Source: an uncultured Selenomonadales bacterium
GTDB taxonomy: Bacteria; Bacillota; Negativicutes; Selenomonadales; Selenomonadaceae
NCBI GenBank assembly: GCA_937910665.1
Contig: CALEPR010000108.1
Coordinates: 1 to 64,000, forward strand
Direction of reading: 5' to 3'
Length of the DNA: 64,000 nucleotides
In this document: positions 1 through 7,993 of the stretch, piece after piece
How positions within the stretch are numbered: position 1 is the stretch's first letter
Layout: every line of letters begins with the position of its first letter
Notes under the pieces: model-generated
The model's database searches: none
What the model saw: only the letters and a program-made list of their open reading frames with translations
What the model was told of the DNA's origin: nothing
Made by a program: the position numbers and the translations under genes

Positions 1-160
1 GGCGACAATTTTGGATTAACATCATAAACGCCGCCGTCTCTTGGACTGCGTTAATTAAGGCTTTTTGGAACGAAATTAGCGAAGTACTACAACTACTAAT
101 GCGGTGATTACCAACATTGTTGTTATGAAAGTTACAATTCCGTCCACTGCGAGCCTATGA
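1..160. other. Window edge, no supportable gene
   Basis: A plus-strand frame is open from base 3 to a TGA at 105-107 (34 codons) and runs off the left edge. The minus strand is also open in part. Neither frame shows a motif I recognise, so this may be the tail of a gene that lies outside the window or non-coding DNA. Confidence 0.15.
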
Positions 161-223
161 AAAAAAGTCTGTAAATAGAAAGTTTGATGTTGATTTAACG
201 CCATTTATTTTTCTATTTACAGA
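161..223 (-). terminator. Intrinsic terminator of the acetyltransferase unit
   Basis: A perfect 14-bp inverted repeat (168-181 with 210-223, arm TCTGTAAATAGAAA) has a 28-base loop. On the minus strand it is followed by a T run (161-166). It lies about 100 bases beyond the stop codon of the minus-strand acetyltransferase gene. The long loop makes the call less secure than the short-loop hairpins elsewhere. Bases 224-319 hold nothing else I can name. Confidence 0.55.
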
Positions 224-319
224 AAAAATTTCGCAGGGTCAAAAAAATTTTTTTTCAAGGACGCTGTTCAAGACTTGCCAGCAAAATTTTCAATTTAAAT
301 TTTTGTTTAGCCATAAATT

Positions 320-886
320 TCAATGATGAGCCAATTCTTTCATAACTTTGCAAGGATTTCCAAAAGCTACAACGTCGTTCGGAATATCTTTCGTGACGAC
401 TGAGCCTGCTCCGATAACTGCATCGTCGCCAATTTTTACGCCGGGCAAAACTATTACATTTCCGCCGAACCAAACATTATCGCCGACAAAAATTGGTCGC
501 GCCAATTCCAAGCCTGCGTTGCGACGCTCAAACTCCAGAGGATGAATCGCAGTATAAAATCCGCAATTCGGTCCGACAAAACATTTTTTCCCGAGATGAA
601 TCTCTGCGCAGTCCATTAAGTAAATATTATGATTCAGGAAACTTCCCTCGCCAATCGAAATATTATATCCGTAATCGACAATGAACGGCGACAAAATTTC
701 AACTTTATCAACTTCGACGTTCGGCAAAATTTTTTTCAAAAGTTCGCGACGCTTTTCCATTTCAGAAAGTTTTGTTTGATCAAGTTCCAAGCACAAATCT
801 TTTACAAAAGTTCTTTCTTCCAGAAGTTCGGCATCAAAATTTGCGTTATACCATTTTCCTTCCAACATATCCGTTTTTGCCGACAT
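320..886 (-). CDS. Sugar O-acetyltransferase (LacA/Maa/NodL family)
   Basis: This 188-residue protein is the usual length of maltose/galactoside acetyltransferases, trimeric left-handed beta-helix enzymes that move acetyl from acetyl-CoA to a sugar hydroxyl in the cytoplasm. The N-terminal segment (about residues 5-60) is the family's helical cap. The rest shows hexapeptide repeats, for example VWFGGNVIVLPGVKIG and VIGAGSVVTKDIP, and the His expected at the active site in TAIHPLE. The start follows GGAGGAA with good spacing. The gene lies 35 bases after the gspE-like gene, and an extended -10 box overlaps that gene's stop. The real acceptor sugar cannot be told from sequence. Confidence 0.9.
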   Translation of the reverse strand: MSAKTDMLEGKWYNANFDAELLEERTFVKDLCLELDQTKLSEMEKRRELLKKILPNVEVDKVEILSPFIVDYGYNISIGEGSFLNHNIYLMDCAEIHLGKKCFVGPNCGFYTAIHPLEFERRNAGLELARPIFVGDNVWFGGNVIVLPGVKIGDDAVIGAGSVVTKDIPNDVVAFGNPCKVMKELAHH

Positions 887-920
887 AAAAAATTCCTCCT
901 CAAAAAAAAATTACCGATTG

Positions 921-929
921 ATTATATCA
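921..929 (-). promoter_or_regulatory. Extended -10 promoter for the acetyltransferase gene
   Basis: On the minus strand the sequence reads TGATATAAT, a TGn-extended -10 box. It overlaps the TAA stop of the upstream ATPase gene (922-924) and lies about 35 bases before the acetyltransferase start. No good -35 is visible, which is common for extended -10 promoters. Confidence 0.45.
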
Positions 930-2136
930 CAAAAAAATTTTCTCCCAAAATAGTTTGAAGTTCCTCCAAAGTTGTCAAACCAGCGCGAACTTTTTCCACG
1001 CCGTCAACCAACAAAGTTTTCAATCCATTTTCAAGCGCAGTTTCTTGAATTTTATCGAGGTCGCGACTGTTCAAAATAAGTTCGCGAATTTTTTTATCGA
1101 CAATCAAAATTTCTTGCAGTGCAATTCTTCCAAAATAACCTGTGCCTCCACATTTTTCACAGCCGACAGATTTAAAAATTTCCTCCGCGCCGAAAATTTT
1201 TTTCTCCAAGTCGTTCGCGGGAAAATTTTTTTTGCAATGCGGACAAATTTTTCTAACCAATCTTTGAGCGACGACACCTTTCAAAGTCGAGGCAAGCAGA
1301 TATGGTTCGACTCCCATTTCAATCATTCTGAAAACTGCGCTGCAAGAATCTCCTGCGTGGAGCGTCGTGAAAATTAAATGTCCTGTCAAGGCGGCGCGGA
1401 CTGCAATTTGCGAAGTTTCCGCATCTCTTGCCTCGCCGACCATTAAACAGTTGCAATCCATTCTTAGCATCGCTCGAAGTCCCGCCGCGAAAGTCAAGCC
1501 GACTTTTTCATTCACCTGAATTTGACTGATACCTTCGATGTGCTGTTCGATCGGATCTTCCAAAGTCATTACTGATCGAGCAGGTTGATTGAGTTCGCGA
1601 AGTGCGGCGTAAAGTGTAGTAGATTTTCCCGAGTTCATCGGTCCGGTTAAAATTATCATTCCGGAAGTTTGCGAAATCATTTTGCGGAAAATTTTTTCAT
1701 TCGCGGAAGTAAATCCCAAGTCCGAAATGTTCTGCAAATTTTTTGAAGTGTTCAGCAATCGAATTGTCATAGTTTCCGCGCCGAAGGATGGAATACTTGC
1801 AACGCGCATTTCTACTTCGCCGAACTGAATCGCTCCGTCCAACGGTGAAAAAGTTGCCGTCGTGTCCATCTTCGCCAAAATTTTTATTCGCGAAATTAAA
1901 GCCGCCGCAAATTTTATCGGCAACGGTTCATGCAGTTCGTGAAGATGTCCGTCAATTCTGTATCGCACACGCAAAAATTTTTCCAGCGGCTCAAGGTGCA
2001 AGTCGGAGGCGCGAACTTTTATTGCGAAATTAAAAAGCAAATCCACAATTTGAACTATCGCCTGAGAATTTCCGCCAAAATTATGAATCGCCTGATGAAT
2101 CAGTTTATGCAATTTTTCTTTGAAGTCGTCGGACAA
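922..2136 (-). CDS. GspE/PilB-type secretion or pilus assembly ATPase
   Basis: A 404-residue hexameric motor ATPase of the type II secretion/type IV pilus family. It has the Asp/His box region (SDLHLEP), Walker A GPMNSGKST near residue 165, a Walker B region ending MVGEARD, TTLHAGD, and a four-Cys zinc site (CPHC and CEKCGGTGYFGR). The frame stays open to 2256, but I place the start at TTG 2136. It has GGGAGGG seven bases upstream, and a TTGACA-N17-TATTAT promoter and a terminator hairpin lie inside the longer frame. It is short because the usual N-terminal MshEN domain is missing. Partner genes are not adjacent: a secretin lies at 13.1 kb and prepilin-like genes at 63 kb. Confidence 0.9.
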   Translation of the reverse strand: MSDDFKEKLHKLIHQAIHNFGGNSQAIVQIVDLLFNFAIKVRASDLHLEPLEKFLRVRYRIDGHLHELHEPLPIKFAAALISRIKILAKMDTTATFSPLDGAIQFGEVEMRVASIPSFGAETMTIRLLNTSKNLQNISDLGFTSANEKIFRKMISQTSGMIILTGPMNSGKSTTLYAALRELNQPARSVMTLEDPIEQHIEGISQIQVNEKVGLTFAAGLRAMLRMDCNCLMVGEARDAETSQIAVRAALTGHLIFTTLHAGDSCSAVFRMIEMGVEPYLLASTLKGVVAQRLVRKICPHCKKNFPANDLEKKIFGAEEIFKSVGCEKCGGTGYFGRIALQEILIVDKKIRELILNSRDLDKIQETALENGLKTLLVDGVEKVRAGLTTLEELQTILGENFFVI

Positions 2137-2160
2137 AAAAATTCCCTCCCTTGACGGTAA

Positions 2161-2189
2161 ATAATAGTCACCAAAAAAATTCCTGTCAA
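2161..2189 (-). promoter_or_regulatory. Sigma-70-type promoter for the GspE-like gene
   Basis: Read on the minus strand: TTGACA (2189-2184), a 17-base spacer, then TATTAT (2166-2161). It lies 25 bases before the preferred TTG start at 2136. Its presence argues that the reading frame upstream of 2136 is not translated. Confidence 0.7.
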
Positions 2190-2191
2190 AT

Positions 2192-2230
2192 AAAAAATGC
2201 TCCGCGCCGACAGGGCAAGAGCATTTTTTT
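2192..2230 (-). terminator. Terminator between the small gene and gspE-like gene
   Basis: The hairpin TGCTC/GAGCA (2198-2202 with 2219-2223) is flanked by an A run and a T run, so it can act on either strand. On the minus strand it ends the transcript of the upstream 81-residue gene just before the gspE promoter. Confidence 0.7.
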
Positions 2231-2264
2231 GGTGTGATGATAAAAGAGGTTGTCAATTTTAATG

Positions 2265-2510
2265 TCAGGCGGCAATTTCTTTCAAAACGTAGCGAGTATA
2301 GAGAGGAATTTTTTCTATCGTCTTGTCGAGTCGAGGATTTTTGTGCCAGAGTTTATACTTGTGCAATTCAGATTCAGAGCGACCATTTTGAAAAAATTGA
2401 TAAACGCCTTTTGAAAAAGTCTGCGTGAAAAGATAATAGCGTTTGCCTTCGGACAGAAGATAAAAATTAAGTTTGTTGTTCGCCTTTGTGACAGAAATTT
2501 TATTCTTCAT
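2265..2510 (-). CDS. Small hypothetical protein (81 aa)
   Basis: A basic 81-residue protein without signal peptide or membrane segment; I do not recognise the family. It starts MKNKISVTKANNKLNFYLL and has an aromatic, Lys/Arg-rich middle. The ATG at 2510 follows GGAGGG with seven bases between; a longer frame to 2525 ignores this ribosome site. A terminator 35 bases downstream suggests it is transcribed alone. Codon use resembles the neighbours, which supports a real gene. Confidence 0.6.
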   Translation of the reverse strand: MKNKISVTKANNKLNFYLLSEGKRYYLFTQTFSKGVYQFFQNGRSESELHKYKLWHKNPRLDKTIEKIPLYTRYVLKEIAA

Positions 2511-2744
2511 AATTTTTCCCTCCACACATAGAAATCTTTTTACGTTGCAATTTTAATTCCAAAAAATTTTTCTGTCTACAATTCGGAGCAATTCTTAATT
2601 CGTCTGTAAAAATTTTTAACCTCGCTTTAAAAATTCAAGGCAACAAGAATTTTTGAAGTTCTGCAGGATTGATAAGAAATATTTGTCGGCAACAAATTTA
2701 TTTAATCGCCGAAGTAATAGAAAATTAGTTAGAAAAATTTTTTT
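2511..2744. other. Gene-free leader region upstream of leuB
   Basis: No convincing gene lies between the small minus-strand gene and leuB (2511-2848). The stretch is AT-rich, has no T-box or leucine-rich leader peptide that I can see, and ends in a terminator-like hairpin followed by the leuB -10 box. A short plus-strand RNA ending at that hairpin is possible but unproven. Confidence 0.3.
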
Positions 2745-2770
2745 ATCCCGACAAGCGCAGGGATTTTTTT
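2745..2770 (+). terminator. Terminator-like hairpin upstream of leuB
   Basis: ATCCC (2745-2749) pairs with GGGAT (2760-2764) around a 10-base loop and is followed by a T run to 2770. There is no plus-strand gene upstream for it to terminate. The stem is only five base pairs. Confidence 0.4.
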
Positions 2771-2791
2771 GTGCGAAAAAATTTTTTCTGT

Positions 2792-2799
2792 GCTATAAT
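2792..2799 (+). promoter_or_regulatory. Extended -10 promoter of leuB
   Basis: TGCTATAAT is a TGn-extended -10 box about 50 bases before the leuB start. A -35 match at normal spacing is not evident. Confidence 0.5.
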
Positions 2800-2848
2800 T
2801 TTTTCAATCTCAAAAATTTCTACAGAAAAATTTGGAGGAGTGAACTTG

Positions 2849-3913
2849 ATGAAAAAAATTATTGTGATTCCCGGCGACGGCGTCGGTCCGGAAGTTACAG
2901 ATTCCGCAGTAAAAGTTTTGAAAAAAATCGATGAAAAATTTAAAATCGGTTTAGAATTTGAAACGCGCTATGCAGGCGGCGCGGCTTACGATAAATTTGG
3001 TGAACCGCTTCCTGCAGAAACTTTGGACGCTTGCAAAAAAGCTGACGCAATTTTATTCGGCGCGGTCGGCGGCAAAAAATGGGACAACCTTGAAGTAAAA
3101 TTTCGTCCCGAACAAGCACTTTTTGGTTTGCGTAAAGGACTTGGACTTTTTGCCAATCTTCGTCCCGTGAAAGTTTATGATGCACTGATTGACGGCTCTC
3201 CCCTGAAACCTGAACTTGTTCGCGGAGGAGATTTGTTAATTGTTCGTGAACTTGTCGGAGGAATTTATTTCGGAGACAGGTGCGAATCAGAAATTTATAA
3301 CGGCGTGGAACGAGCTTGGGACATGGAAAATTATTCTGTCCCCGAAGTCGAGAGAATTACAAAACTTGCTTTCGATACTGCAAAACTTCGTCGCGGAAAA
3401 GTCACTTCAGTCGACAAGGCGAATGTACTTTCAACTTCCAGACTTTGGCGAAAAGTTGTGGGTGAAGTTGCAAAAAATTATCCTGAAGTCGAACTCAATC
3501 ACCTTTATGTTGACAACTGTGCCATGCAACTTGTTTTGAATCCTAAACAATTCGACGTGATTGTTACAAGTAATATGTTCGGCGACATTTTGAGCGATGA
3601 AGCGTCGGTTATCGGCGGTTCGATTGGTTTAATGCCTTCAGCGTCGATGGGAGAACTTACAAGTTTCTATGAACCTATTCACGGCTCTGCTCCCGATATT
3701 GCCGGAAAAAATATTGTCAATCCAATGGGGACGATTTTAAGTGCGGCTATGCTCCTGCGTTACAGTTTGCAAGCTGAGGACGCGGCAAAGGCGATCGAGT
3801 CTGCGATTGATAAAACTTTGGACGACGGATACAGAACTGCAGATATTTTCAGCGAAGGTTTTAAAAAAGTCGGCACGAAAGAAGTTACAGAAATTATTTG
3901 CGACAGACTTTAA
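2849..3913 (+). CDS. leuB: 3-isopropylmalate dehydrogenase
   Basis: Oxidatively decarboxylates 3-isopropylmalate with NAD in leucine biosynthesis. The 354-residue length is normal for LeuB. Seen motifs are the N-terminal [20 protein letters not shown], the substrate Arg segments [11 protein letters not shown] and [19 protein letters not shown], and near the C-terminus the NAD-contacting [23 protein letters not shown] has Val where most LeuB have Thr. The ATG at 2849 follows GGAGGAG; a longer frame exists but lacks a ribosome site. leuA and leuCD are not adjacent, and a tRNA gene follows. Confidence 0.96.
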   Translation: MKKIIVIPGDGVGPEVTDSAVKVLKKIDEKFKIGLEFETRYAGGAAYDKFGEPLPAETLDACKKADAILFGAVGGKKWDNLEVKFRPEQALFGLRKGLGLFANLRPVKVYDALIDGSPLKPELVRGGDLLIVRELVGGIYFGDRCESEIYNGVERAWDMENYSVPEVERITKLAFDTAKLRRGKVTSVDKANVLSTSRLWRKVVGEVAKNYPEVELNHLYVDNCAMQLVLNPKQFDVIVTSNMFGDILSDEASVIGGSIGLMPSASMGELTSFYEPIHGSAPDIAGKNIVNPMGTILSAAMLLRYSLQAEDAAKAIESAIDKTLDDGYRTADIFSEGFKKVGTKEVTEIICDRL

Positions 3914-3964
3914 AAAATTTCAATCAACAAAAAAAGTTCACCGCTCGCGAAAAATTTTTGACTA

Positions 3965-3993
3965 TTGCAATTTTGGAAGAAAATAATTATAAT
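3965..3993 (+). promoter_or_regulatory. Promoter of tRNA-Pro
   Basis: TTGCAA (3965-3970), a 17-base spacer and a perfect TATAAT (3988-3993) lie 10 bases before the tRNA 5' end at 4004. Confidence 0.7.
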
Positions 3994-4003
3994 AGGCGGT
4001 GTT

Positions 4004-4080
4004 CGGGTTGTAGCGCAGTTTGGTAGCGCATCGTGTTCGGGACGCGAGGGTCGCAGGTTCAAATCCTGTCAACCCGACCA
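4004..4080 (+). tRNA. tRNA-Pro (anticodon CGG)
   Basis: The 77-base cloverleaf has acceptor arms CGGGTTG/CAACCCG, a D-arm GCGC/GCGC, an anticodon stem TCGTG/CGCGA with loop TTCGGGA (anticodon CGG, reading CCG), a T-arm with GGTTCAAATCC, and an encoded CCA end. It has its own promoter and terminator. Confidence 0.96.
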
Positions 4081-4094
4081 TTTTTGAAAATCTC

Positions 4095-4121
4095 AAGCTC
4101 TCTGTGTCGAGAGCTTTTTTT
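4095..4121 (+). terminator. Terminator after tRNA-Pro
   Basis: AAGCTCTC (4095-4102) pairs perfectly with GAGAGCTT (4109-4116) around a six-base loop and is followed by a T run. Confidence 0.85.
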
Positions 4122-4156
4122 GACGGCGGAAAAATTTTTTTGAGGAGAATGTTGCG

Positions 4157-5074
4157 ATGAAAAAATTTTTTTTTGCGATTGTAATTTTGGTTATCGTTCT
4201 GCTTGGTGCAGGATATTTTATCGGAGATTATTTTGTAACTTTTGCGTTGGAGCGGAGCGCGGAAGGAGAGCCGCCGAAAGCCGTCGCAAATATTGCCGAT
4301 CCAAATTTAAAAGCTCCCGCCGAACCTTTGAATCAAAAAGAAATTTGGAAAATAAAATCTGCCGACGGTCTTGAACTTTATGCGGAATATTTTTTGCCGA
4401 CAGAAAAAAGTCATCGCTGGGCTGTTCTGGTTCACGGCTATGGCAGGAACGGAACTTTTGCTTACGATTATGCGGAGGAATATTTGAAACGCGGCTACAA
4501 TGTTTTAATTCCTGACTTACGCGCCGCAGGTAAAAGCGAAGGCAAGTTCATTACAATGGGAAATTTTGAAAGTCAAGATATTGCACTTTGGGCGCAGAAA
4601 ATTTTTGAACACGACGACAAAGCGCAAATAATTTTTCACGGCGTTTCGATGGGTGCGGCAACTGTTTTAATGGCTTCCGAACTTGAAATTAAAAATCTTG
4701 TCGCCGTCGTCGCGGACTGCGGTTATACAAGTGCTTATGAAATGTTCACCGCACAACTTGAAAAAATTTTTTCTCTGCCTGAATATCCGATAATGCCTGC
4801 AGTCGATATCGTCAGCAAAATAAAAACCGATGCGGCAATTTCTGAAGCTGCTCCAATCTCTGCCGTTCCAAATTCAAAAGTGCCGACGCTTTTTATTCAC
4901 GGCACGGACGACGAACTTGTTCCCTACGCGATGATGGAAAAACTTTTTGACGCATCCAATGCGCCTGTCAAAGAAAAATTTACAGTCGAAGGCGCGGGAC
5001 ATGCGGACGCAAAAAATAAAAATCCTCAACTTTATTTTGAAAAAGTTTTTGAATTTCTGGAAAAAAAATTTTAA
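4157..5074 (+). CDS. Membrane-anchored alpha/beta hydrolase
   Basis: A 305-residue serine hydrolase of the alpha/beta fold, probably acting outside the cytoplasmic membrane. Residues 4-25 form an uncleaved signal anchor. The hydrolase core runs from about residue 70 and shows the oxyanion segment VLVHGYGRNG, the nucleophile elbow GVSMGA, the acid in HGTDDELVP and the catalytic His in GAGHAD. It resembles the broad BAAT/serine aminopeptidase S33-like esterases, and the substrate cannot be predicted. The start follows GAGGAG. The next gene begins about 70 bases downstream and also encodes an exported protein, so the two may be co-transcribed. Confidence 0.85.
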   Translation: MKKFFFAIVILVIVLLGAGYFIGDYFVTFALERSAEGEPPKAVANIADPNLKAPAEPLNQKEIWKIKSADGLELYAEYFLPTEKSHRWAVLVHGYGRNGTFAYDYAEEYLKRGYNVLIPDLRAAGKSEGKFITMGNFESQDIALWAQKIFEHDDKAQIIFHGVSMGAATVLMASELEIKNLVAVVADCGYTSAYEMFTAQLEKIFSLPEYPIMPAVDIVSKIKTDAAISEAAPISAVPNSKVPTLFIHGTDDELVPYAMMEKLFDASNAPVKEKFTVEGAGHADAKNKNPQLYFEKVFEFLEKKF

Positions 5075-5142
5075 TTGACTTGAATAAATTTTTTTTGTTG
5101 TTTAGAATAAAAAAAAATTCTTGGAGGAAAGGCGGAAAGATT

Positions 5143-6090
5143 ATGATAAAAAAATTTTTTGCGGCAGGAATTATTTTTTGTCTGTCGCTTGCGGCGTTTA
5201 ATATGAAATGTTTGGCGGCAGAGTTTGAATTGGTTTCCTATTCTTCGCAAGTAAAACTTCAGTGGTTGGCAAGTACAGGAAATCCTGAGGCAGAAAAAAT
5301 TTTGAAGGAACTCGGCAAGGTAAATGTTTACAGCAACAGAAATTTGAAAGACTATGACAGGTTGCAGGAATTGAATGGAATTTATCAGGAACTTTGCTAC
5401 GCTGCGACAGTCGAATACGTTCAGAAAAATGATTACAAAAATATTTTGGACATTGGCGGAGGATATTCGCCGCGTGCAGTCGTTTTCGCCAATGAAGGCA
5501 GAAAATATTTCGGCGCGGAACTTTCTGCCGTCGCAGTCACCGCTTCAAATGTCATGGACAAAGTTTTAAATAAAAATGTTCGCGGTAATGTCGATTATGG
5601 CGAAGCACTTGTCGAGGATACTCATGCGATGATGGAATCGGCAGATACTTTGTCAGGAAAAATTTGTATCGTCGAGCAAGGTTTGATGATTTATTTAACT
5701 CAAGACAGACTTGCTGATTATTATGAAAACTTGCAAAAAATTTTGAAGAAACATGGAGGCTGTTTCATAACTTCAGACTTGGAAACCAGAAATCTTTTTA
5801 AAGATCTCGCCGCCGTGATGTATGGAGATGATCAAGTTGAATTGCTCTACGCAGAAACAAAAGATATGTATGAAGAACTTTTTGAAAGTGTCCTGAACGA
5901 AGAAAATTTTGACAACCAACTCGACGCGATGGAGTACGCTCAGGACGATTTGAAATTAAAAATCCAAAAAGTTCCTCTGCTCACCGACACTTCAAAACTT
6001 TCTTGCTTAAAAAAAGTAACTCCCGAACAGGCTGAAAAAATAAAACAAATCTGCGCGAAAAATTATTTGTGGGTGATAACTGCGAAATAA
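5143..6090 (+). CDS. Exported methyltransferase-like protein (LCM/TcmP family)
   Basis: A 315-residue protein with a cleavable signal peptide (residues 1 to about 21, ending CLAA) followed by a class I methyltransferase fold like leucine carboxyl methyltransferases. Motif I reads LDIGGGYSPRA, the second strand ends FGAELS, and EQGLMIYLT matches the family's motif IV region. The ATG at 5143 follows GGAGG; a start after the signal sequence (about 5203) lacks a ribosome site. A SAM-type enzyme outside the membrane is odd because SAM is cytoplasmic, so the protein may instead be a binding or moonlighting protein. A terminator follows at once. Confidence 0.75.
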   Translation: MIKKFFAAGIIFCLSLAAFNMKCLAAEFELVSYSSQVKLQWLASTGNPEAEKILKELGKVNVYSNRNLKDYDRLQELNGIYQELCYAATVEYVQKNDYKNILDIGGGYSPRAVVFANEGRKYFGAELSAVAVTASNVMDKVLNKNVRGNVDYGEALVEDTHAMMESADTLSGKICIVEQGLMIYLTQDRLADYYENLQKILKKHGGCFITSDLETRNLFKDLAAVMYGDDQVELLYAETKDMYEELFESVLNEENFDNQLDAMEYAQDDLKLKIQKVPLLTDTSKLSCLKKVTPEQAEKIKQICAKNYLWVITAK

Positions 6091-6103
6091 AAATTTTTTT
6101 GAA

Positions 6104-6137
6104 AATTTTTTCTCGACTTCGGTCGGGAATTTTTTTT
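6104..6137 (+). terminator. Terminator after the methyltransferase-like gene
   Basis: CTCGAC (6112-6117) pairs with GTCGGG (6122-6127) across a TTCG loop, extended by flanking A and T runs. The same core recurs at 21.17 kb. Confidence 0.85.
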
Positions 6138-6312
6138 GCAAATTTTCAAAACCAAACAAGGTTGAAAGATTGAAACATAGATGCGAATTTTAAAAAGCAT
6201 TCTGGAGGCTCAAAATTGCCCCGCTATTCGATGTTGACAGAGTTATTATACTTCTCCCCGCACAAAAACAAAAAGCCCTGTGCGGCAAAATTTGCCCGCA
6301 TAAACGACAAAT
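6138..6312. other. Gene-free stretch with nested hairpins
   Basis: Between the plus-strand terminator and the porin gene (6138-6509) I see no gene. Within it CCGCACA (6258-6264) pairs with TGTGCGG (6279-6285), and a second near-palindrome follows around 6281-6300. These might be parts of a structured RNA or decayed sequence. The porin terminator lies at 6313-6349. Confidence 0.3.
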
Positions 6313-6349
6313 AAAAAAGTATCTTCCAATCAACGAAAGATACTTTTTT
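6313..6349 (-). terminator. Terminator of the first porin gene
   Basis: A perfect 13-bp stem (AAAAAAGTATCTT at 6313-6325 with its complement at 6337-6349) and an 11-base loop. It carries T runs on both strands and lies about 160 bases after the porin stop codon. It could work in both directions. Confidence 0.75.
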
Positions 6350-6509
6350 ATTCGCGCTTGGTGAGAGCGCAATTTTTTCGGTGATCCGTGAAAAGACGAT
6401 AAGGCGGAAAATCCTTAGTAACTCCCCACCTTATGTCTTCCACAGCTTTAAATTGTTTGTATTTCTGTGGCTTTTAAAAATTGTTTACCAAACTGTTTCT
6501 GATGATTTA

Positions 6510-7862
6510 TCAGAAGAAGAACTCAACACGACCGAAGATCTTGCGATATTTGTCGCCAGTGAAGAGGTATTTTCCGTCAGCATAACGTGCAAGGAGTCCA
6601 ACATTCTTGAAAGGCGCATAAGCTGCACCGACGTGCCAACCTTTTGTACCTGTGCGGATGTCATCGCCCTGATCGCTCGCGATTGCTACGTTGTTACCAA
6701 ATTTGCTGTAGCCAGCCCAGAAGCCCCAATCGCCTTGTTCTGCATAGTCGCCATATTTACCGAATTGGAGGAGAACTTTCCAACCATCTTTTTCAATGTC
6801 AGCTTTGGTATTCTGCGCGAAACTGCCTTTCAAAGTAGCCATATCATTGAACTTGTAACCAAGATCAACTGCCCAGATGTTGGCTTTGTCCGTACCATCT
6901 TTGCTATAGTAGTCATTAACGATGCTCGTTCCATTTTCCAGATAAAGCGTACCGAAGTCAGGGTTCTTCGCATAGAAGTAACCTACGCCACCAAAGAAAC
7001 CATTTTCACCAGGTTCATAATTAACATCGATAGCAACGACATTTGAAGGATGAATAGGAGCCAAAAGATCAGCTCTAAGAGGTTGCCCGTCACCGAAAGC
7101 AGTTGTCAAATATCCTGCTTCATTCCAATCACCGTCGTTCTCGTCTTGTGCACCTGAAATGCGTCCACCGGTTACCGCAAATTTCCATTTGCTACCAAAG
7201 ACCAACTGTCCACCTGAAACAACAGTGTCGATTGCAACGCCGTCACCTGTAGGATAGAAACCGAAACGACCGAGTCTGACTTGGAACTTGTCATAAGTAC
7301 CTTCTGCGAAAACGCGTTTCAAAGTAACGTCATCAGTTGTGTCATTCTGGAAGTCATAACCTGCATCAAAACGTGCATTTGCTGTCCAATGTTCATTGAC
7401 TTCGGCTTTAGGTTCAAGACGGAACACGCCGCCGCTGGAACTCGCGGACTCAGCGTCATCAGTTTTGTTTTTGAATTTGCCGTAGGTGTACTCAATTTTG
7501 CCTGTCCACTGAACTTTGTCAGCATGTTTTTCCAATTCAGCAACGCGAACACCGAGAGAATCAAGCTCTGCGCGGAACTCTGCTGCAAGTTTATCCAACT
7601 CAGCTTTTGTTGCGCCGGAAGGATTTTTAGCCATTGCCTTCGCAATCATCTGAGCCATTTCATAACGTGTGATGTTTCTGTTACCCAAGAAAGTTCCGTC
7701 GCCGTAACCTTCGATAATACCTTCGCTTGCAAGTTTGGTTACTGAATTGTAAGCCCAGTGACCTGCAGGAACATCGCTGAAAGGATTAGCTGCCGCAAAA
7801 GTTGTTGCGGTTGCTCCAACTACCAAAGCACCTGTCAAAGCTGCTACTACTGATTTTTTCAT
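6510..7862 (-). CDS. OmpM-type porin with S-layer homology domain (copy 1)
   Basis: A 450-residue major outer-membrane protein of the kind found in Negativicutes. A signal peptide (residues 1 to about 24, ending TFAAA) is followed by one SLH domain (FSDVPAGHWAYNSV through RYEMAQMIAKAMAK, about residues 27-80) that binds peptidoglycan-linked polymer. Then come a short coiled coil (about 90-117) and a beta-barrel ending in GRVEFFF with the C-terminal Phe typical of outer-membrane sorting. The ATG at 7862 has AAGGAGG eight bases upstream; an upstream in-frame ATG touches the ribosome site. It is paralogous to the gene at 11.6-12.9 kb, with a nearly identical N-terminus and a different barrel. 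Confidence 0.93.
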   Translation of the reverse strand: MKKSVVAALTGALVVGATATTFAAANPFSDVPAGHWAYNSVTKLASEGIIEGYGDGTFLGNRNITRYEMAQMIAKAMAKNPSGATKAELDKLAAEFRAELDSLGVRVAELEKHADKVQWTGKIEYTYGKFKNKTDDAESASSSGGVFRLEPKAEVNEHWTANARFDAGYDFQNDTTDDVTLKRVFAEGTYDKFQVRLGRFGFYPTGDGVAIDTVVSGGQLVFGSKWKFAVTGGRISGAQDENDGDWNEAGYLTTAFGDGQPLRADLLAPIHPSNVVAIDVNYEPGENGFFGGVGYFYAKNPDFGTLYLENGTSIVNDYYSKDGTDKANIWAVDLGYKFNDMATLKGSFAQNTKADIEKDGWKVLLQFGKYGDYAEQGDWGFWAGYSKFGNNVAIASDQGDDIRTGTKGWHVGAAYAPFKNVGLLARYADGKYLFTGDKYRKIFGRVEFFF

Positions 7863-7871
7863 TCTGAACAT

Positions 7872-7993
7872 CCTCCTTAAAGATGAACACTTAGAAAAAC
7901 TTTTCTTTGACTTTCAGTTCAGCTTTGAGAATCGGTTTCTGAGTTTCCTTGTTTCCTCTGAACTTTTCTCTTGCTGTCCCTCAAGTTGTGCGC
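7872..7993 (-). promoter_or_regulatory. Long conserved 5' leader of porin copy 1
   Basis: About 120 bases separate the promoter from the ribosome site. Most of this leader is shared with the leader of the second porin, including complementary heptamers AGTTCAG (minus-strand copy at 7964-7958) and CTGAACT (7922-7916) that could close a stem over about 35 bases. The conservation of untranslated sequence suggests an RNA-level function such as stability or small-RNA control. Confidence 0.55.

Noticed and set aside
1..107. Plus-strand frame from the left edge (34 codons)
   Set aside because: Too short and without motif to call a gene tail; kept only as an unresolved region.
2137..2256. N-terminal extension of the GspE-like protein
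   Set aside because: It contains a terminator and the gene's own promoter, and the downstream TTG has a better ribosome site.
6190..6372. 60-codon minus-strand frame before the porin terminator
   Set aside because: It runs through the terminator hairpin and has no ribosome site or recognisable motif.
6381..7046. Plus-strand open frame of 221 codons across the porin
   Set aside because: It is antisense to a well-supported porin and has no family features or ribosome site.
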